From: Acidobacteriota bacterium
Lineage (GTDB): Bacteria > Acidobacteriota > Terriglobia > Terriglobales > Acidobacteriaceae
Direction: 5' to 3'
Assembly (NCBI GenBank): GCA_028872955.1
Contig: JAGWNX010000017.1
Coordinates: 1-52,561 of the forward strand
Length of the DNA: 52,561 nucleotides
Shown: positions 31,298-41,674 of the stretch, in pieces
How the letters are laid out: each line of letters starts with the position of its first letter
How positions within the stretch are numbered: position 1 is the first letter of the stretch
Position numbers and translations under genes: made by a program
Notes under the pieces: model-generated
Database searches by the model: none
Told to the model about the DNA's origin: nothing
Seen by the model: the letters and a program-made list of their open reading frames with translations, nothing else

Positions 31298-32596
31298 TCA
31301 GCCCAGGACACGCGCAAAGATCGCGTCGACATTGGCCAGTTGACGCGTGTAGTCAAAGGCGTGGGCAAGCTTCTGCGGGCTTAGGCGGGCGGTAATCTCC
31401 GGTACCTTGGCCACCTCGTCGCGAAAGACCAGATCGTTCTTCCAGGAGTTCATCGCGTGGGACTGCACCAGTCGATAGGCGTCCTCGCGGCTCATGCCAG
31501 ACTCGGCCAGGTCCAGCAGCAACTGGCCTGAGAAGACGAGTCCACCGGTGGACTCCAGGTTCTTCAACATGCGCGCAGGATAGACCAGCAGCTTGGCGAT
31601 CAGGTTCTCCGTCTTCGCCAACAGATAGTCGGTCAGAATGGTGGAGTCGGGCAGGATGACCCGCTCGGCCGAAGAGTGCGAGATGTCGCGCTCGTGCCAC
31701 AGCGCGATATTCTCCAGTGCGGTCTGGGCGTTGGCGCGCACCACGCGGGCCAGGCCGGAGATCTGCTCGCAGGTGATGGGGTTGCGCTTGTGCGGCATGG
31801 CGCTGGAGCCCTTCTGCTTCTCGGAGAAGAACTCCTCAGCCTCGCGGACCTCCGTGCGCTGCAGATGGCGGATCTCGGTGGCGATCTTGTCCAGCGTGGA
31901 GCAGACGATGGCCAGCGCCGCAATGTAGGCCGCATGGCGGTCCCGTTGCACCACCTGCGTGGCCACCGCGACCGGCTGCAGACCAAGCTGGCTGCAGATT
32001 GCCTCTTCATGCGCGGGCTTCAGGTGGCCGAAGGTGCCCACTGCGCCCGAGAGCTTGCCCACGCGCAGATCCTCCGCCGCGGCCTCAAAGCGCGTCAGGT
32101 TGCGCTGCATCTCGGAGTACCAGAGCAGCAGCTTGAGCCCGAAGGTCGAGGGCTCGGCATGGACGCCATGCGTACGGCCGATGATGGGCGTGTGCTTGAA
32201 CTCCAGCGCGCGGCGCTTCAGCGTCTCCAGCAGCGCATGCATGCCGGTGCGCAGAATCGCGGACGCCTCCTTGAGCTGCAGCGCCTGGGCTGTGTCCACC
32301 ACATCGGTGCTGGTCAGCCCGTAGTGCAGCCAGCGCGAGTGCTCCGCGTCGCCAATGTGCTCTGCGACGGTGGTGGTAAAGGCAATCACGTCGTGCCGGA
32401 CCTCCGCCTCAATCTCGTTGATGCGCTCGACGGTGAAGCTGCCCTTGTCGCGGATGGCGTCTGCGGCGGCTTGCGGCACCAGGCCAAACTGGGCGAGCGT
32501 CTGGGAGGCTGCCGTCTCCACCGTGAGCCAGCAGCGGTACTTGTTCTCGTCAGACCAGATCTTGCCCATAGCCGGGCGGGTATAGCGAGCGATCAT
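31298..32596 (-). CDS. purB: Adenylosuccinate lyase PurB
   Basis: A 432-residue enzyme of purine synthesis, splitting fumarate from SAICAR and from adenylosuccinate. The fumarase/aspartase signature GSSAMPHKRNPITCE lies near residue 265, HYGLTSTDVVDTAQ near 88 and GRTHGVHAEPSTFG near 140, with the catalytic His/Ser in these. The start ATG at 32596 has AAGGAAGGAATC upstream. It ends at 31298, and the next gene downstream has its own promoter. It follows the glutaredoxin gene by 108 bases on the same strand. Confidence 0.96.
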   Translation of the reverse strand: MIARYTRPAMGKIWSDENKYRCWLTVETAASQTLAQFGLVPQAAADAIRDKGSFTVERINEIEAEVRHDVIAFTTTVAEHIGDAEHSRWLHYGLTSTDVVDTAQALQLKEASAILRTGMHALLETLKRRALEFKHTPIIGRTHGVHAEPSTFGLKLLLWYSEMQRNLTRFEAAAEDLRVGKLSGAVGTFGHLKPAHEEAICSQLGLQPVAVATQVVQRDRHAAYIAALAIVCSTLDKIATEIRHLQRTEVREAEEFFSEKQKGSSAMPHKRNPITCEQISGLARVVRANAQTALENIALWHERDISHSSAERVILPDSTILTDYLLAKTENLIAKLLVYPARMLKNLESTGGLVFSGQLLLDLAESGMSREDAYRLVQSHAMNSWKNDLVFRDEVAKVPEITARLSPQKLAHAFDYTRQLANVDAIFARVLG

Positions 32597-32704
32597 GCTT
32601 GATTCCTTCCTTGTGCTGCCGCAGCCGGTGCGCCAGAGCCTGGGTTGTGTGCGACGGGTAGTTCGTTCGATCCGCGAGCCGCGCCGCAGAGGCGCAGACT
32701 CACA

Positions 32705-32962
32705 CTATGGATGCGGAACGCCGAAGAGTTCGGCCATCTCTGCGTGCAGAAAGCCCTGGCCGGGGCGATAGGGCTGAATCCATTTGCCATTGAGCACGAA
32801 CTGCGGAATTGCGCGCTTGCCCACGTTGGAGATGACGGCATGCGCCGCTCCCGGCGTGGACTCAATGTCGATCTCGGTGTAGGGAATGTTGTGCTTCTCC
32901 AGAAAGCGCTTTGCCTCGCGACAGTCGCGGCACCAGGAGGCAGAGTAAACGGTCAGATCCAT
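32705..32962 (-). CDS. Glutaredoxin-like protein with CxxC
   Basis: Eighty-five residues of thioredoxin fold. The active site is SWCRDC at residues 9-14, close to the N-terminus after one beta strand (MDLTVYSA). The cis-Pro segment is KRAIPQFVLNGKW near 55. The length fits class I glutaredoxin/NrdH-like proteins, which reduce disulfides using glutathione or thioredoxin reductase. The dipeptide between the cysteines (RD) is not the classical PY or VQ, so its physiological reductant is uncertain. It lies 33 bases after tadA. Confidence 0.88.
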   Translation of the reverse strand: MDLTVYSASWCRDCREAKRFLEKHNIPYTEIDIESTPGAAHAVISNVGKRAIPQFVLNGKWIQPYRPGQGFLHAEMAELFGVPHP

Positions 32963-32995
32963 ACTCTTGATTTTACTCGTTGTGCCGCGCGGGGC

Positions 32996-33803
<808 letters not shown>

Positions 33804-33807
<4 letters not shown>

Positions 33808-34904
33808 GCCGGCTCCTGCTGGGTCATGCAGTGCAGCGTACCCAGGCCCCACACCAGATCGCCAGCGTGGATGCCAATGACCTCGCGCGTGGGAAAGCAG
33901 TCGGCCAGAATATTGAGGGCATGCCGATCGTGCGGATCGTTGAAGGTCGGTACCAGCACAGTGTCGTTGGCGATGTAGAAGTTGGCGTAACTGGCCGGCA
34001 GGCGCTGCCCGGCAAAGACCACTGGATTCGGCATCGGCAGCGGAATCACCTCAAAGGGCTTGCCCTGCAGGTTGTGGGCAGAGCGCAAGCGGTCCAGGTT
34101 CTCAGCCAGGGGCAGGTGGTTCTCGTCGTGGGTGCTGGGCTCTACGGCGGTCAGAATGGTGTTTTCGCCCACGAAGCGAGCGATGTCGTCCACGTGGCCG
34201 TGGGTGTCGTCGCCGGCGCAACCGCGGTTCAGCCACAGCGTCTGCTCAATGCCGAGGTACTCTGCAAAGGCGTGCTCCATGTGGTGGCGGGTCTGCTCGG
34301 CCGTGCCCAGTCCAGGGTTGCGCTGTTGAATCTCAGAGAGCAGGCACTCTTCTGTGGTCAACAGAACGCCCGCGCCGTTCGTGTCGATGCTGCCACCTTC
34401 CAGCACAATACGGTGCGGCTCACGGTCGGTACCGGTGAAGTAGATGTGCGGGCAGAACTCCTGCATGCCGTAGTGCTGGGCAACATGGTGCGGCACCAGG
34501 TTGTCGCGGCGCCAGTTGTCATACTTGGCCCAGGCGTTGAACTTCCAGTTGGTCAGCGCGGTCTCACCGGCAGCGTTCTTCACAAAGATCGGGCCAGAGT
34601 CCCGCAGCCACACGCGATCGGTGGGCCATGCGTGGAAGTGCAGTCGCGCCAGGTTGGCTCCGGCGCGGCGCAGGATGTTGTTGGCGCGGCGGCCGGCAGC
34701 CTCGTCGTTCACCAGGATGTGGACCTCTTCCACCTGCGAGAGGTGACGGACGATATCGGCATAGACCCACGGGATGGGCTGGAACTTACCCGGCCAATCC
34801 TCTGCATTGTGGGGCCACGCAATCCAGGTGGCAGCGTGCGGCCCCCACTCAGCGGGCATACGGAATTGGAGGTCGCGGGGTGTCTTGGGGGTCGCTTCAG
34901 TCAT
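33804..34904 (-). CDS. aguA: Agmatine deiminase
   Basis: A 366-residue enzyme hydrolysing agmatine to N-carbamoylputrescine and ammonia. Landmarks are MPAEWGPHAATWIAWPHN at the N-terminus, WLRDSGPIFV near 105, EGGSIDTNGAGVLLTTEECLL near 175, HGHVDDIARFV near 235 and the catalytic Cys in GTLHCMTQQEP at the C-terminus. The fold is the guanidine-modifying enzyme group (penta-beta/alpha propeller). It follows aguB by 51 bases, so the two steps of this route to putrescine lie together. It is coupled to the next gene by ATGA. Confidence 0.96.
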
Positions 34905-34955
34905 GCTGGACAGGCTTTCTAACGGTTGTGCCGCGTGGTGGAGCTTCTGGTGTAT

Positions 34956-35915
34956 CTAATCCAGGAAACGGCGGGTGATGCCCTCGTAGGCGTCGATGCG
35001 CCGATCGCGCAGGAACGGCCAGTGCTGGCGCGTGACCTCAATCAGCTTGCGGTCGAGGTCGGCCAGCAGAATCTCTTCCTTGTCGTGGCTGGCCTGCGCC
35101 AGGATGCGGCCGAAGGGATCGGCGATGAAGCTGCCGCCCCAGAACTCCAGCCCGCTGGCCGCAGTGTGGTCGCCCGGGCCATGCAGCTCCACGGTGGCGG
35201 GGTTGCCATCGGCGGCGGTGGTCTTGAACTTCACATCACCGTGCTCGTGGCCGGTGCGGTTAACCGCGCAGACGAAGACGCCGTTGGCAATCGCGTGCGC
35301 TCGCTGTGCCGTCTGCCAGGCTTCATACTGCGCCGTGCCAAACTCGTCCTTCTCCGATGGATGCCAGCCGATGGCCGTGGGGAAGAACAGAATCTCCGCC
35401 CCTTTCAGGGCAGTGACGCGCGCGCCCTCCGGGTACCACTGGTCCCAGCAGACCAGCGTGCCGATCTTGCCGGCGCTGGTGTTGGTCGCCTTGAAGCCCA
35501 GGTCGCCGGGGGTGAAGTAGAACTTCTCGTAGTACAGAGGATCGTCCGGGATGTGCATCTTGCGGTAGACATCCACGATGGAGCCGTCGCGGTCGATGGT
35601 GACGGCCGTGTTGTGGTACAGGCCGGGAGCACGGCGCTCAAACAGGCTGGCCACCAGGGTAACGCCAGTCTCGCGGGCCGCACGGGTCAGCACCTCGGTG
35701 GATGGTCCGGGGATCGACTCCGCCAGGTCAAACAGGGCGTGGTCTTCGCGCTGACAGAAGTACTGGGCGCGGAAGAGCTCCGGCAGGCAGACGAGAGTGG
35801 CGCCCTGGTGGGCGGCCTCGTAGACGCGCTCCGCTGCCTTGTCGAGGTTGAGCTGGACGTCAGGCGAGCAGGACATCTGAATGAGGGCGACACGAAGAGT
35901 GCTGGCAGCAGACAT
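34956..35915 (-). CDS. aguB: N-carbamoylputrescine amidase
   Basis: A 319-residue nitrilase-superfamily amidase making putrescine, CO2 and ammonia. The Glu-Lys-Cys triad is seen in CLPELFRAQYF (Glu ~45), YRKMHIPDDP (Lys ~122) and TLVCWDQWYPEGAR (Cys ~158). Two ATGs are three codons apart (35924 and 35915). The inner one is preferred because AGGA lies 9 bases upstream of it, whereas it abuts the outer one. With aguA it completes agmatine to putrescine; no speA (arginine decarboxylase) is in the window. Confidence 0.94.
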   Translation of the reverse strand: MSAASTLRVALIQMSCSPDVQLNLDKAAERVYEAAHQGATLVCLPELFRAQYFCQREDHALFDLAESIPGPSTEVLTRAARETGVTLVASLFERRAPGLYHNTAVTIDRDGSIVDVYRKMHIPDDPLYYEKFYFTPGDLGFKATNTSAGKIGTLVCWDQWYPEGARVTALKGAEILFFPTAIGWHPSEKDEFGTAQYEAWQTAQRAHAIANGVFVCAVNRTGHEHGDVKFKTTAADGNPATVELHGPGDHTAASGLEFWGGSFIADPFGRILAQASHDKEEILLADLDRKLIEVTRQHWPFLRDRRIDAYEGITRRFLD

Positions 35916-36334
35916 GGCAGGCATTCCTGGGGGCTGAAGGAGGTCAAGGGAAGGCCTGCGGCGCTTGCTCCGCGGGCATGGGACACGTGGCTATCGTACG
36001 ACAGGATAAGCGCTCTGTGTTGCAGGGAAGGAAACGGCCGATCGCTCGCGGCGACTCCTGTCTGCGATCAAAAGTAATGCTCTCTATAAAAATAATGTAT
36101 GCGCCGCCGCCGACGTGCGGGACGGTTTAACTTGATTTCAATGCCAAACAATGCAGGGGAGACAGGGGCTGCTGGCCAGGCTCAGGCTGCTCTGACGCCC
36201 CGCAGCCGGAAGCTTGGGAGTGGTCGGGCTAAGAGTGCAGCAGAACGAGCCGACTCCCTGGACTTCTCCTCCGGTCCGGCACCAATGTGGCAGTAATCGC
36301 AGGCGCTTATTTCAACCTAAGTAAGGAGCGACAC
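35916..36334. other. 419-base divergent intergenic region, aguB to glutamine synthetase
   Basis: The left part is the leader of aguB. An AT-rich tract (TATAAAAATAATGTATG, ~36083-36100), unlike the GC-rich surroundings, could hold the -10 of the plus-strand glutamine synthetase promoter, but no convincing -35 fits. A possible short frame at 36099-36296 starts with five arginines and has no ribosome-binding site; I do not call it a gene. No known riboswitch motif was recognised. Confidence 0.4.
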
Positions 36335-37348
36335 TTGAAATACAAACTGGAATATATCTGGCTTGACGGCAAACAACCGATTCCCGGTCTGCGTGGCAAG
36401 ACGACGATCAAGGAGTTTGACACTCCTCCGACGCTGGCCGACATGCCACTGTGGGGCTTTGACGGCAGCTCGACTCTCCAGGCAGAGGGCAAGAGCTCGG
36501 ATTGTATTTTGAAGCCCGTCGCCCTCTATCCGGACGCGAGCCGGAAGAATGCCTACATCGTGATGAGCGAAGTGATGCATCCGGATGGAACGCCGCACTC
36601 GACCAACGCACGCGCCACCATCGCCGACGATGCGGACTTCTGGGTAGGCTTTGAGCAGGAGTACTTCCTGTTCAAGGATGGTCGTCCTCTGGGCTTCCCC
36701 AAGGATGGTCACCCGAGCGTTCCGCAGTTCCCGTACTACTGCGGCGTTGGCTACAAGTACATGGGCGGCATTGCACGCCAGATTGTGGAAGAGCACCTGG
36801 AGCTGTGCCTGGCGGCCGGCATCAACCACGAGGGCATCAACGCCGAGGTGGCGAAGGGCCAGTGGGAGTTCCAGATCTTCGCCAAGGGCTCCAAGAAGGC
36901 TGCCGACGACACCTGGACGGCACGTTACCTGATGCTCCGCCTCTGCGAGAAGTATGAGATCGACGTGGAGTTCCACTGCAAGCCCATCCGTGGCGACTGG
37001 AACGGCAGCGGCATGCACACCAACTTCTCCACCAAGTACCTGCGTGAGGTTGGCGGCAAGGAGTACTTCGAGGCTCTGATGAAGGAGTTTGAGAAGAACG
37101 TGGCTGCACACATCGCCGTCTACGGTCCGGACAATCACCTGCGCCTGACCGGCCACCACGAGACGCAGGCGATCGACAAGTTCAGCTACGGTCTGTCGGA
37201 CCGCGGCGCATCGATCCGCATGCCGGTCAACTTCATCAAGAACGGCTACAAGGGCTACCTTGAGGACCGTCGTCCGAACTCCGAGGCCGATCCGTACCAG
37301 ATCGTCTCGCAGATTCTGAAGACGATCTCGGCTGTTCCGACCCCCTAG
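36335..37348 (+). CDS. glnII: Glutamine synthetase, GSII-like type
   Basis: A 337-residue ATP-dependent enzyme joining ammonium to glutamate. It begins KYKLEYIWLDGKQPIPGLRGKT, the usual opening of the short eukaryote-like GSII group, with LWGFDGSSTLQAEG near 40. FWVGFEQEYFLF near 105 and NHEGINAEVAKGQWEFQIF near 165 hold metal and glutamate ligands, and FSYGLSDRGASIRMP lies near 290. I choose the TTG at 36335 because AAGGAG stands 6 bases before it and it matches homologue starts; a GTG at 36287 in frame lacks a site. GSII enzymes are not adenylylated. A strong terminator follows, and a second glutamine synthetase lies next to it. Confidence 0.92.
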   Translation: MKYKLEYIWLDGKQPIPGLRGKTTIKEFDTPPTLADMPLWGFDGSSTLQAEGKSSDCILKPVALYPDASRKNAYIVMSEVMHPDGTPHSTNARATIADDADFWVGFEQEYFLFKDGRPLGFPKDGHPSVPQFPYYCGVGYKYMGGIARQIVEEHLELCLAAGINHEGINAEVAKGQWEFQIFAKGSKKAADDTWTARYLMLRLCEKYEIDVEFHCKPIRGDWNGSGMHTNFSTKYLREVGGKEYFEALMKEFEKNVAAHIAVYGPDNHLRLTGHHETQAIDKFSYGLSDRGASIRMPVNFIKNGYKGYLEDRRPNSEADPYQIVSQILKTISAVPTP

Positions 37349-37391
37349 TTGCGGCAGCAGTCCTGACCGGGGAATGGCACGTAAGTGCTTG

Positions 37392-37438
37392 ACAGGGAAG
37401 CAGGGTACCGAGGGTGCCCTTGCTTCCCTGTTTTTCTT
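37392..37438 (+). terminator. Strong rho-independent terminator between the two glutamine synthetases
   Basis: ACAGGGAAGCA and GGGTACC pair with GGTGCCC and TGCTTCCCTGT (one bulged T and one T-G wobble) to make an ~18-base stem, followed directly by five Ts. It separates the transcripts of the two glutamine synthetase genes. Confidence 0.9.
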
Positions 37439-37447
37439 AACACGCTG

Positions 37448-37478
37448 TTGCGTGACCGAAGACGAGGCTTTGTATTAT
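37448..37478 (+). promoter_or_regulatory. Possible promoter of the GSI-type glutamine synthetase
   Basis: TTGCGT (37448-37453) and TATTAT (37473-37478) are separated by 19 bases, slightly long for a sigma-70-type promoter. It lies between the terminator and the start codon at 37518, where a promoter is expected. Evidence is limited to these two hexamers. Confidence 0.35.
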
Positions 37479-37517
37479 CCTTTGGCGGGTTGACCACAAC
37501 CGTCGAAGGAGAATGTT

Positions 37518-38945
37518 TTGAGCGAATTGCGCGAGTTTCTGGAGTTGTCGTACGCCGAGCTGGAAGACCTGAACCTGGCAGCCAAGGAGCAGCGCAGGAA
37601 CCGGGTACCGGCCGAGGTCATCCGCGAAGAGCGGCTGAAGTATCTGACCGAGGAGCGCCGCATCAAGGCAGTCACCGTCCTGTTCTGCGATCTCGAGGGC
37701 CGGCTGCACATGCTGGACTACGACAAGAAGTTCCTGATCAAAAGCTACGACAACCTGACCTTCGATGGCAGCTCGATCCGCGGCTTTACCGCGCAGCGCG
37801 AGAGCGATCTGCGTCTGGCGATCGACTGGAGCGCCTTCTACTGGGTGCCGGCAGATGTCTTCGGCCCGGGTAAGGTGATGGTCTTCGGCGAGGTGAAGGA
37901 CAAGAATGGCGCCACCTACGCGGCGGACATCCGCGGCGTGCTCAAGGATTACTCGCAGCAGCAGTTTGCCAAGCACGGCTATACCCTGAACGCCGCTAAC
38001 GAGATTGAGGGCTTCCTGTTTGAGGGCATCGATGCCGAGCGCCGCTACCATGAGACGGGCGTCTTCGAGTATGTGAATAAGGGTGGCTACTACCACTCGC
38101 TGCCGGGCGATCCGCTGCGCGAGTTCATCGACGCGACGGCCGAGGTGCAGCGCGCGATGGGCTTTGAGAACGAGAAGGACCATCCTGAAGTAGCCCCCTC
38201 GCAGTTTGAGATCAACTACAGCTACGGCGAGGTGGTTGCGGCAGCCGATCAGATTCAGCTTTACAAGCTGATCTGCCGCCAGGTGGCGACGCAGATGGGC
38301 ATGACGGCGAGCTTTTTGCCGAAGCCCGTGGTGGGCGTCAACGGCAGCGGCATGCACACCAACATCTCCATCACCAAGGGCGGCAAGAACCTCTTCTGGG
38401 ACCCCAAGGGTGAGGAGAAGATCTCGCGGATGGCGTGGCAGTTTACCGACCGCATTCTGACGCATGGCAACGACATCTGCCTGCTGCTGAACGCGAGCGT
38501 GAACTCGTACCGCCGGCTCGATCCGCACTTCGAGGCCCCGAACCAGATCAAGGCCTCAGCGACGGATCGCGGTTCTATGGTGCGCATCCCCATCGGCAAC
38601 GAGAAGTCGGCACGTGTCGAGGTGCGCTCGGTGGGACCGGATGCCAACCCGTACATGGTGCTGTACTCGGTCTTCAAGACGGGGCTGGATGGTGAGATCT
38701 CCAAGATGAAGAATCTGCGCCAGGCACAGCGGTATCTGCCAGACAACATCTACGCTGCGATTGAGAACTTCCGCGCCGCGAGCTGGCCGACGGAGCTGCT
38801 GGGCGAGGATGTAAAGGCGCGCTATGCGGAGCTGAAGCAGGCCTCGGCAGACCGCTGCCCGCGCCTGCTGGGCACCATCGTGAAGTCCAGCGAGGTGCAG
38901 TTCCACCACGACGTGTACAACCAGCTGCTGTGGAACCAGTTCTAG
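37518..38945 (+). CDS. glnA: Glutamine synthetase, GSI-like type
   Basis: A 475-residue glutamine synthetase of GSI pattern: TFDGSSIRGF near residue 82, NEIEGFLFEG near 165, HPEVAPSQFEINYSYGEVV near 220, GSGMHTNISITKGGKNLFW near 275 and ARVEVRSVGPDANPYM near 365. The N-terminal ~45 residues add a helical segment. The region where the adenylylated Tyr (NLYDLP) normally sits reads KNLRQAQRYLPDNIY, so the classical adenylylation site is absent. The TTG start at 37518 has AAGGAG 6 bases upstream. The neighbouring GSII gene has the same TTG start style, but a terminator lies between them. Confidence 0.92.
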   Translation: MSELREFLELSYAELEDLNLAAKEQRRNRVPAEVIREERLKYLTEERRIKAVTVLFCDLEGRLHMLDYDKKFLIKSYDNLTFDGSSIRGFTAQRESDLRLAIDWSAFYWVPADVFGPGKVMVFGEVKDKNGATYAADIRGVLKDYSQQQFAKHGYTLNAANEIEGFLFEGIDAERRYHETGVFEYVNKGGYYHSLPGDPLREFIDATAEVQRAMGFENEKDHPEVAPSQFEINYSYGEVVAAADQIQLYKLICRQVATQMGMTASFLPKPVVGVNGSGMHTNISITKGGKNLFWDPKGEEKISRMAWQFTDRILTHGNDICLLLNASVNSYRRLDPHFEAPNQIKASATDRGSMVRIPIGNEKSARVEVRSVGPDANPYMVLYSVFKTGLDGEISKMKNLRQAQRYLPDNIYAAIENFRAASWPTELLGEDVKARYAELKQASADRCPRLLGTIVKSSEVQFHHDVYNQLLWNQF

Positions 38946-38973
38946 ACCTCAACGCAATCCGGGAGACCGGCAG

Positions 38974-39009
38974 GCAAGCCCTCGCTTTGGCGGGGGCTTG
39001 CTTGCGTTT
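38974..39009 (+). terminator. Hairpin after glnA, probable terminator
   Basis: GCAAGCCC pairs with GGGCTTGC (8 bases), enclosing an inner CGC/GCG pair, and is followed by TTGCGTTT. The T-tract is interrupted, so termination is likely but not certain. Confidence 0.55.
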
Positions 39010-39158
39010 ACGGGGCGTCTGCGGTTGCTCGGCCAGCGGGCAGGGGGCGCTAAACGCGCCGGTCGTGCGATTAGCGAAGGCATGGTTTGCGGCACGTCTC
39101 CGCGCGGTGGTACGCTTTTTCGACGGCCAAAATCCCTTTGAGGAGCGCACCAGACATC

Positions 39159-40562
39159 ATGCAATCGAGCTACAACGGCATCACCGTTCCCACCGATGGC
39201 GCACCCATTCGTTACGAGAACGGGAAGTACACCATTCCCGACAACCCGATCATTCCGTTTATCGAGGGCGATGGTACGGGTCGCGACATCTGGAAGGCGT
39301 CGCAGCGGGTGTTTGATGCGGCAGTGGCAAAGGCATACGGCGGCAAGCGCTCGGTCAAGTGGTTTGAGGTGTTGGCTGGCGAGAAGGCATTCCGCCAGAC
39401 GCAGAACTGGCTGCCCGAAGACACCGTGAAGGCGACGGTCGACTTCCGCGTCTCGATCAAGGGGCCGCTGACGACGCCGGTGGGCGGTGGCATCCGCAGC
39501 CTGAATGTGGCGCTGCGCCAGCTGATGGACCTGTACCAGTGCGTGCGCCCGGTCAAGTACTACAAGGGTGTACCCAGCCCCGTGAAGCACCCGGAGAAGC
39601 TGAATGTGGTGATCTTCCGTGAGAACACGGAGGACATCTACGCCGGCATCGAGTTCCGCGAGGGAACGCCCGAGGCGCAGAAGTTTATCGCCTTCGTGAA
39701 CGACGAGATGCTGAAGGGTGGCAAGAAGAAGGTTCGGCTGGACTCTGGTGTGGGCGTCAAGCCGATCTCGATCACCGGCTCCAAGCGGCTGGTGCGGGCG
39801 GCCATTCAGTACGCGCTGGATAACAACCTGAAGACCGTCACCCTGGTCCACAAGGGCAACATCCAGAAGTTTACCGAGGGAGCCTTCCGCGAGTGGGGCT
39901 ATGAGGTGGCGACGCAGGAGTTCCGCCAGCAGACCGTAACGGAGCGTGAGAGCTGGATTCTGGGCAACCTTGAGGCGAACCCCGGCCTGACGCCGGAGCA
40001 GAACGCTGCGATGGTGGAGCCCGGTCTGGAGTTTGCTCCCCAGGCCTTTGCGGATGAGGTGATCGCCGAGGTGAAGCAGGTGATCGCCACCATCGGCGAG
40101 ACGCACGGCGGCGGCAAGTGGAAGAACAAGGTGCTGATCAACGATCGCATCGCCGACTCCATCTTCCAGCAGATCATTCTGCGTCCCAGCGACTACAGCG
40201 TGCTGGCGACGACCAATCTGAACGGGGACTACATCAGCGACGCAGCGGCGGCGCAGGTAGGCGGCCTGGGCATTGCGCCGGGCGCCAACATCGGCGATGG
40301 CTATGCGGTGTTTGAGGCAACGCACGGCACGGCTCCGAAGTACGCCGATCTCGACGTGATCAACCCGGGATCGGTCATGCTCTCGGGCGTCATGATGTTC
40401 GACTTCCTCGGCTGGACTGAGGCGGCTCGTCTCATCGAGACCTCGATGGAGAAGACCATTGAGCAGAAGTACGTGACGTATGACTTTGAGCGTGGCATGC
40501 AGGGCGCGACCAAGGCCAAGACCAGCGAGTTTGCAACACGCATGATTGAGAACATGGGCTAA
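39159..40562 (+). CDS. icd: NADP-dependent isocitrate dehydrogenase
   Basis: A 467-residue TCA-cycle enzyme giving 2-oxoglutarate, CO2 and NADPH. Motifs: [12 protein letters not shown] near 33, [23 protein letters not shown] near 110 (substrate-binding Ser and Arg), [13 protein letters not shown] near 155, and [18 protein letters not shown] near 345, with [22 protein letters not shown]. The long form and sequence order match the bacterial NADP enzyme. The ATG at 39159 is preferred because an upstream frame to 39087 has no homologous content; GAGGAG lies ~13 bases upstream, a long spacing. It precedes mdh by 86 bases. Confidence 0.96.
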   Translation: MQSSYNGITVPTDGAPIRYENGKYTIPDNPIIPFIEGDGTGRDIWKASQRVFDAAVAKAYGGKRSVKWFEVLAGEKAFRQTQNWLPEDTVKATVDFRVSIKGPLTTPVGGGIRSLNVALRQLMDLYQCVRPVKYYKGVPSPVKHPEKLNVVIFRENTEDIYAGIEFREGTPEAQKFIAFVNDEMLKGGKKKVRLDSGVGVKPISITGSKRLVRAAIQYALDNNLKTVTLVHKGNIQKFTEGAFREWGYEVATQEFRQQTVTERESWILGNLEANPGLTPEQNAAMVEPGLEFAPQAFADEVIAEVKQVIATIGETHGGGKWKNKVLINDRIADSIFQQIILRPSDYSVLATTNLNGDYISDAAAAQVGGLGIAPGANIGDGYAVFEATHGTAPKYADLDVINPGSVMLSGVMMFDFLGWTEAARLIETSMEKTIEQKYVTYDFERGMQGATKAKTSEFATRMIENMG

Positions 40563-40573
40563 GAACGACGGTG

Positions 40574-40598
40574 GAGACCGGTCCTGGAGGCCGGTCTC
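40574..40598. other. Intergenic hairpin between icd and mdh
   Basis: GAGACCGG and CCGGTCTC form a perfect 8-base stem with a 9-base loop. No T-tract follows on the plus strand, so it is unlikely to terminate efficiently. It may protect the icd message end or lower read-through into mdh. Confidence 0.5.
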
Positions 40599-40615
40599 TA
40601 CTGGCCGGAACGTGA

Positions 40616-41578
<963 letters not shown>

Positions 41579-41621
41579 CAGCGAACTGCCGCACACGAGC
41601 CGCGAACCTGTTGCAGCAAAT

Positions 41622-41655
41622 GGAAAGCCTCCGTCGCAGATGACGGAGGCTTTCC
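41622..41655. terminator. Bidirectional terminator between mdh and the ferritin-like gene
   Basis: A perfect 14-base inverted repeat GGAAAGCCTCCGTC/GACGGAGGCTTTCC with a 6-base loop lies between the converging mdh and ferritin-like genes. The flanking T/A-containing ends (CTTT on plus, ATTTG on minus) fit use by both transcripts. Confidence 0.85.
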
Positions 41656-41674
41656 CTTTGTGAGGTGCAGGGGG

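Noticed and set aside
36099-36296. 65-codon frame beginning with five arginines before the GSII gene
   Set aside because: There is no ribosome-binding site and the composition is not protein-like; it lies in the leader of the gene.
37375-37390. Sigma-54-like TGGCAC...GC promoter between the two glutamine synthetases
   Set aside because: The GG and GC are separated by 9 bases, but the spacing must be 10; the site also lies before the strong terminator.
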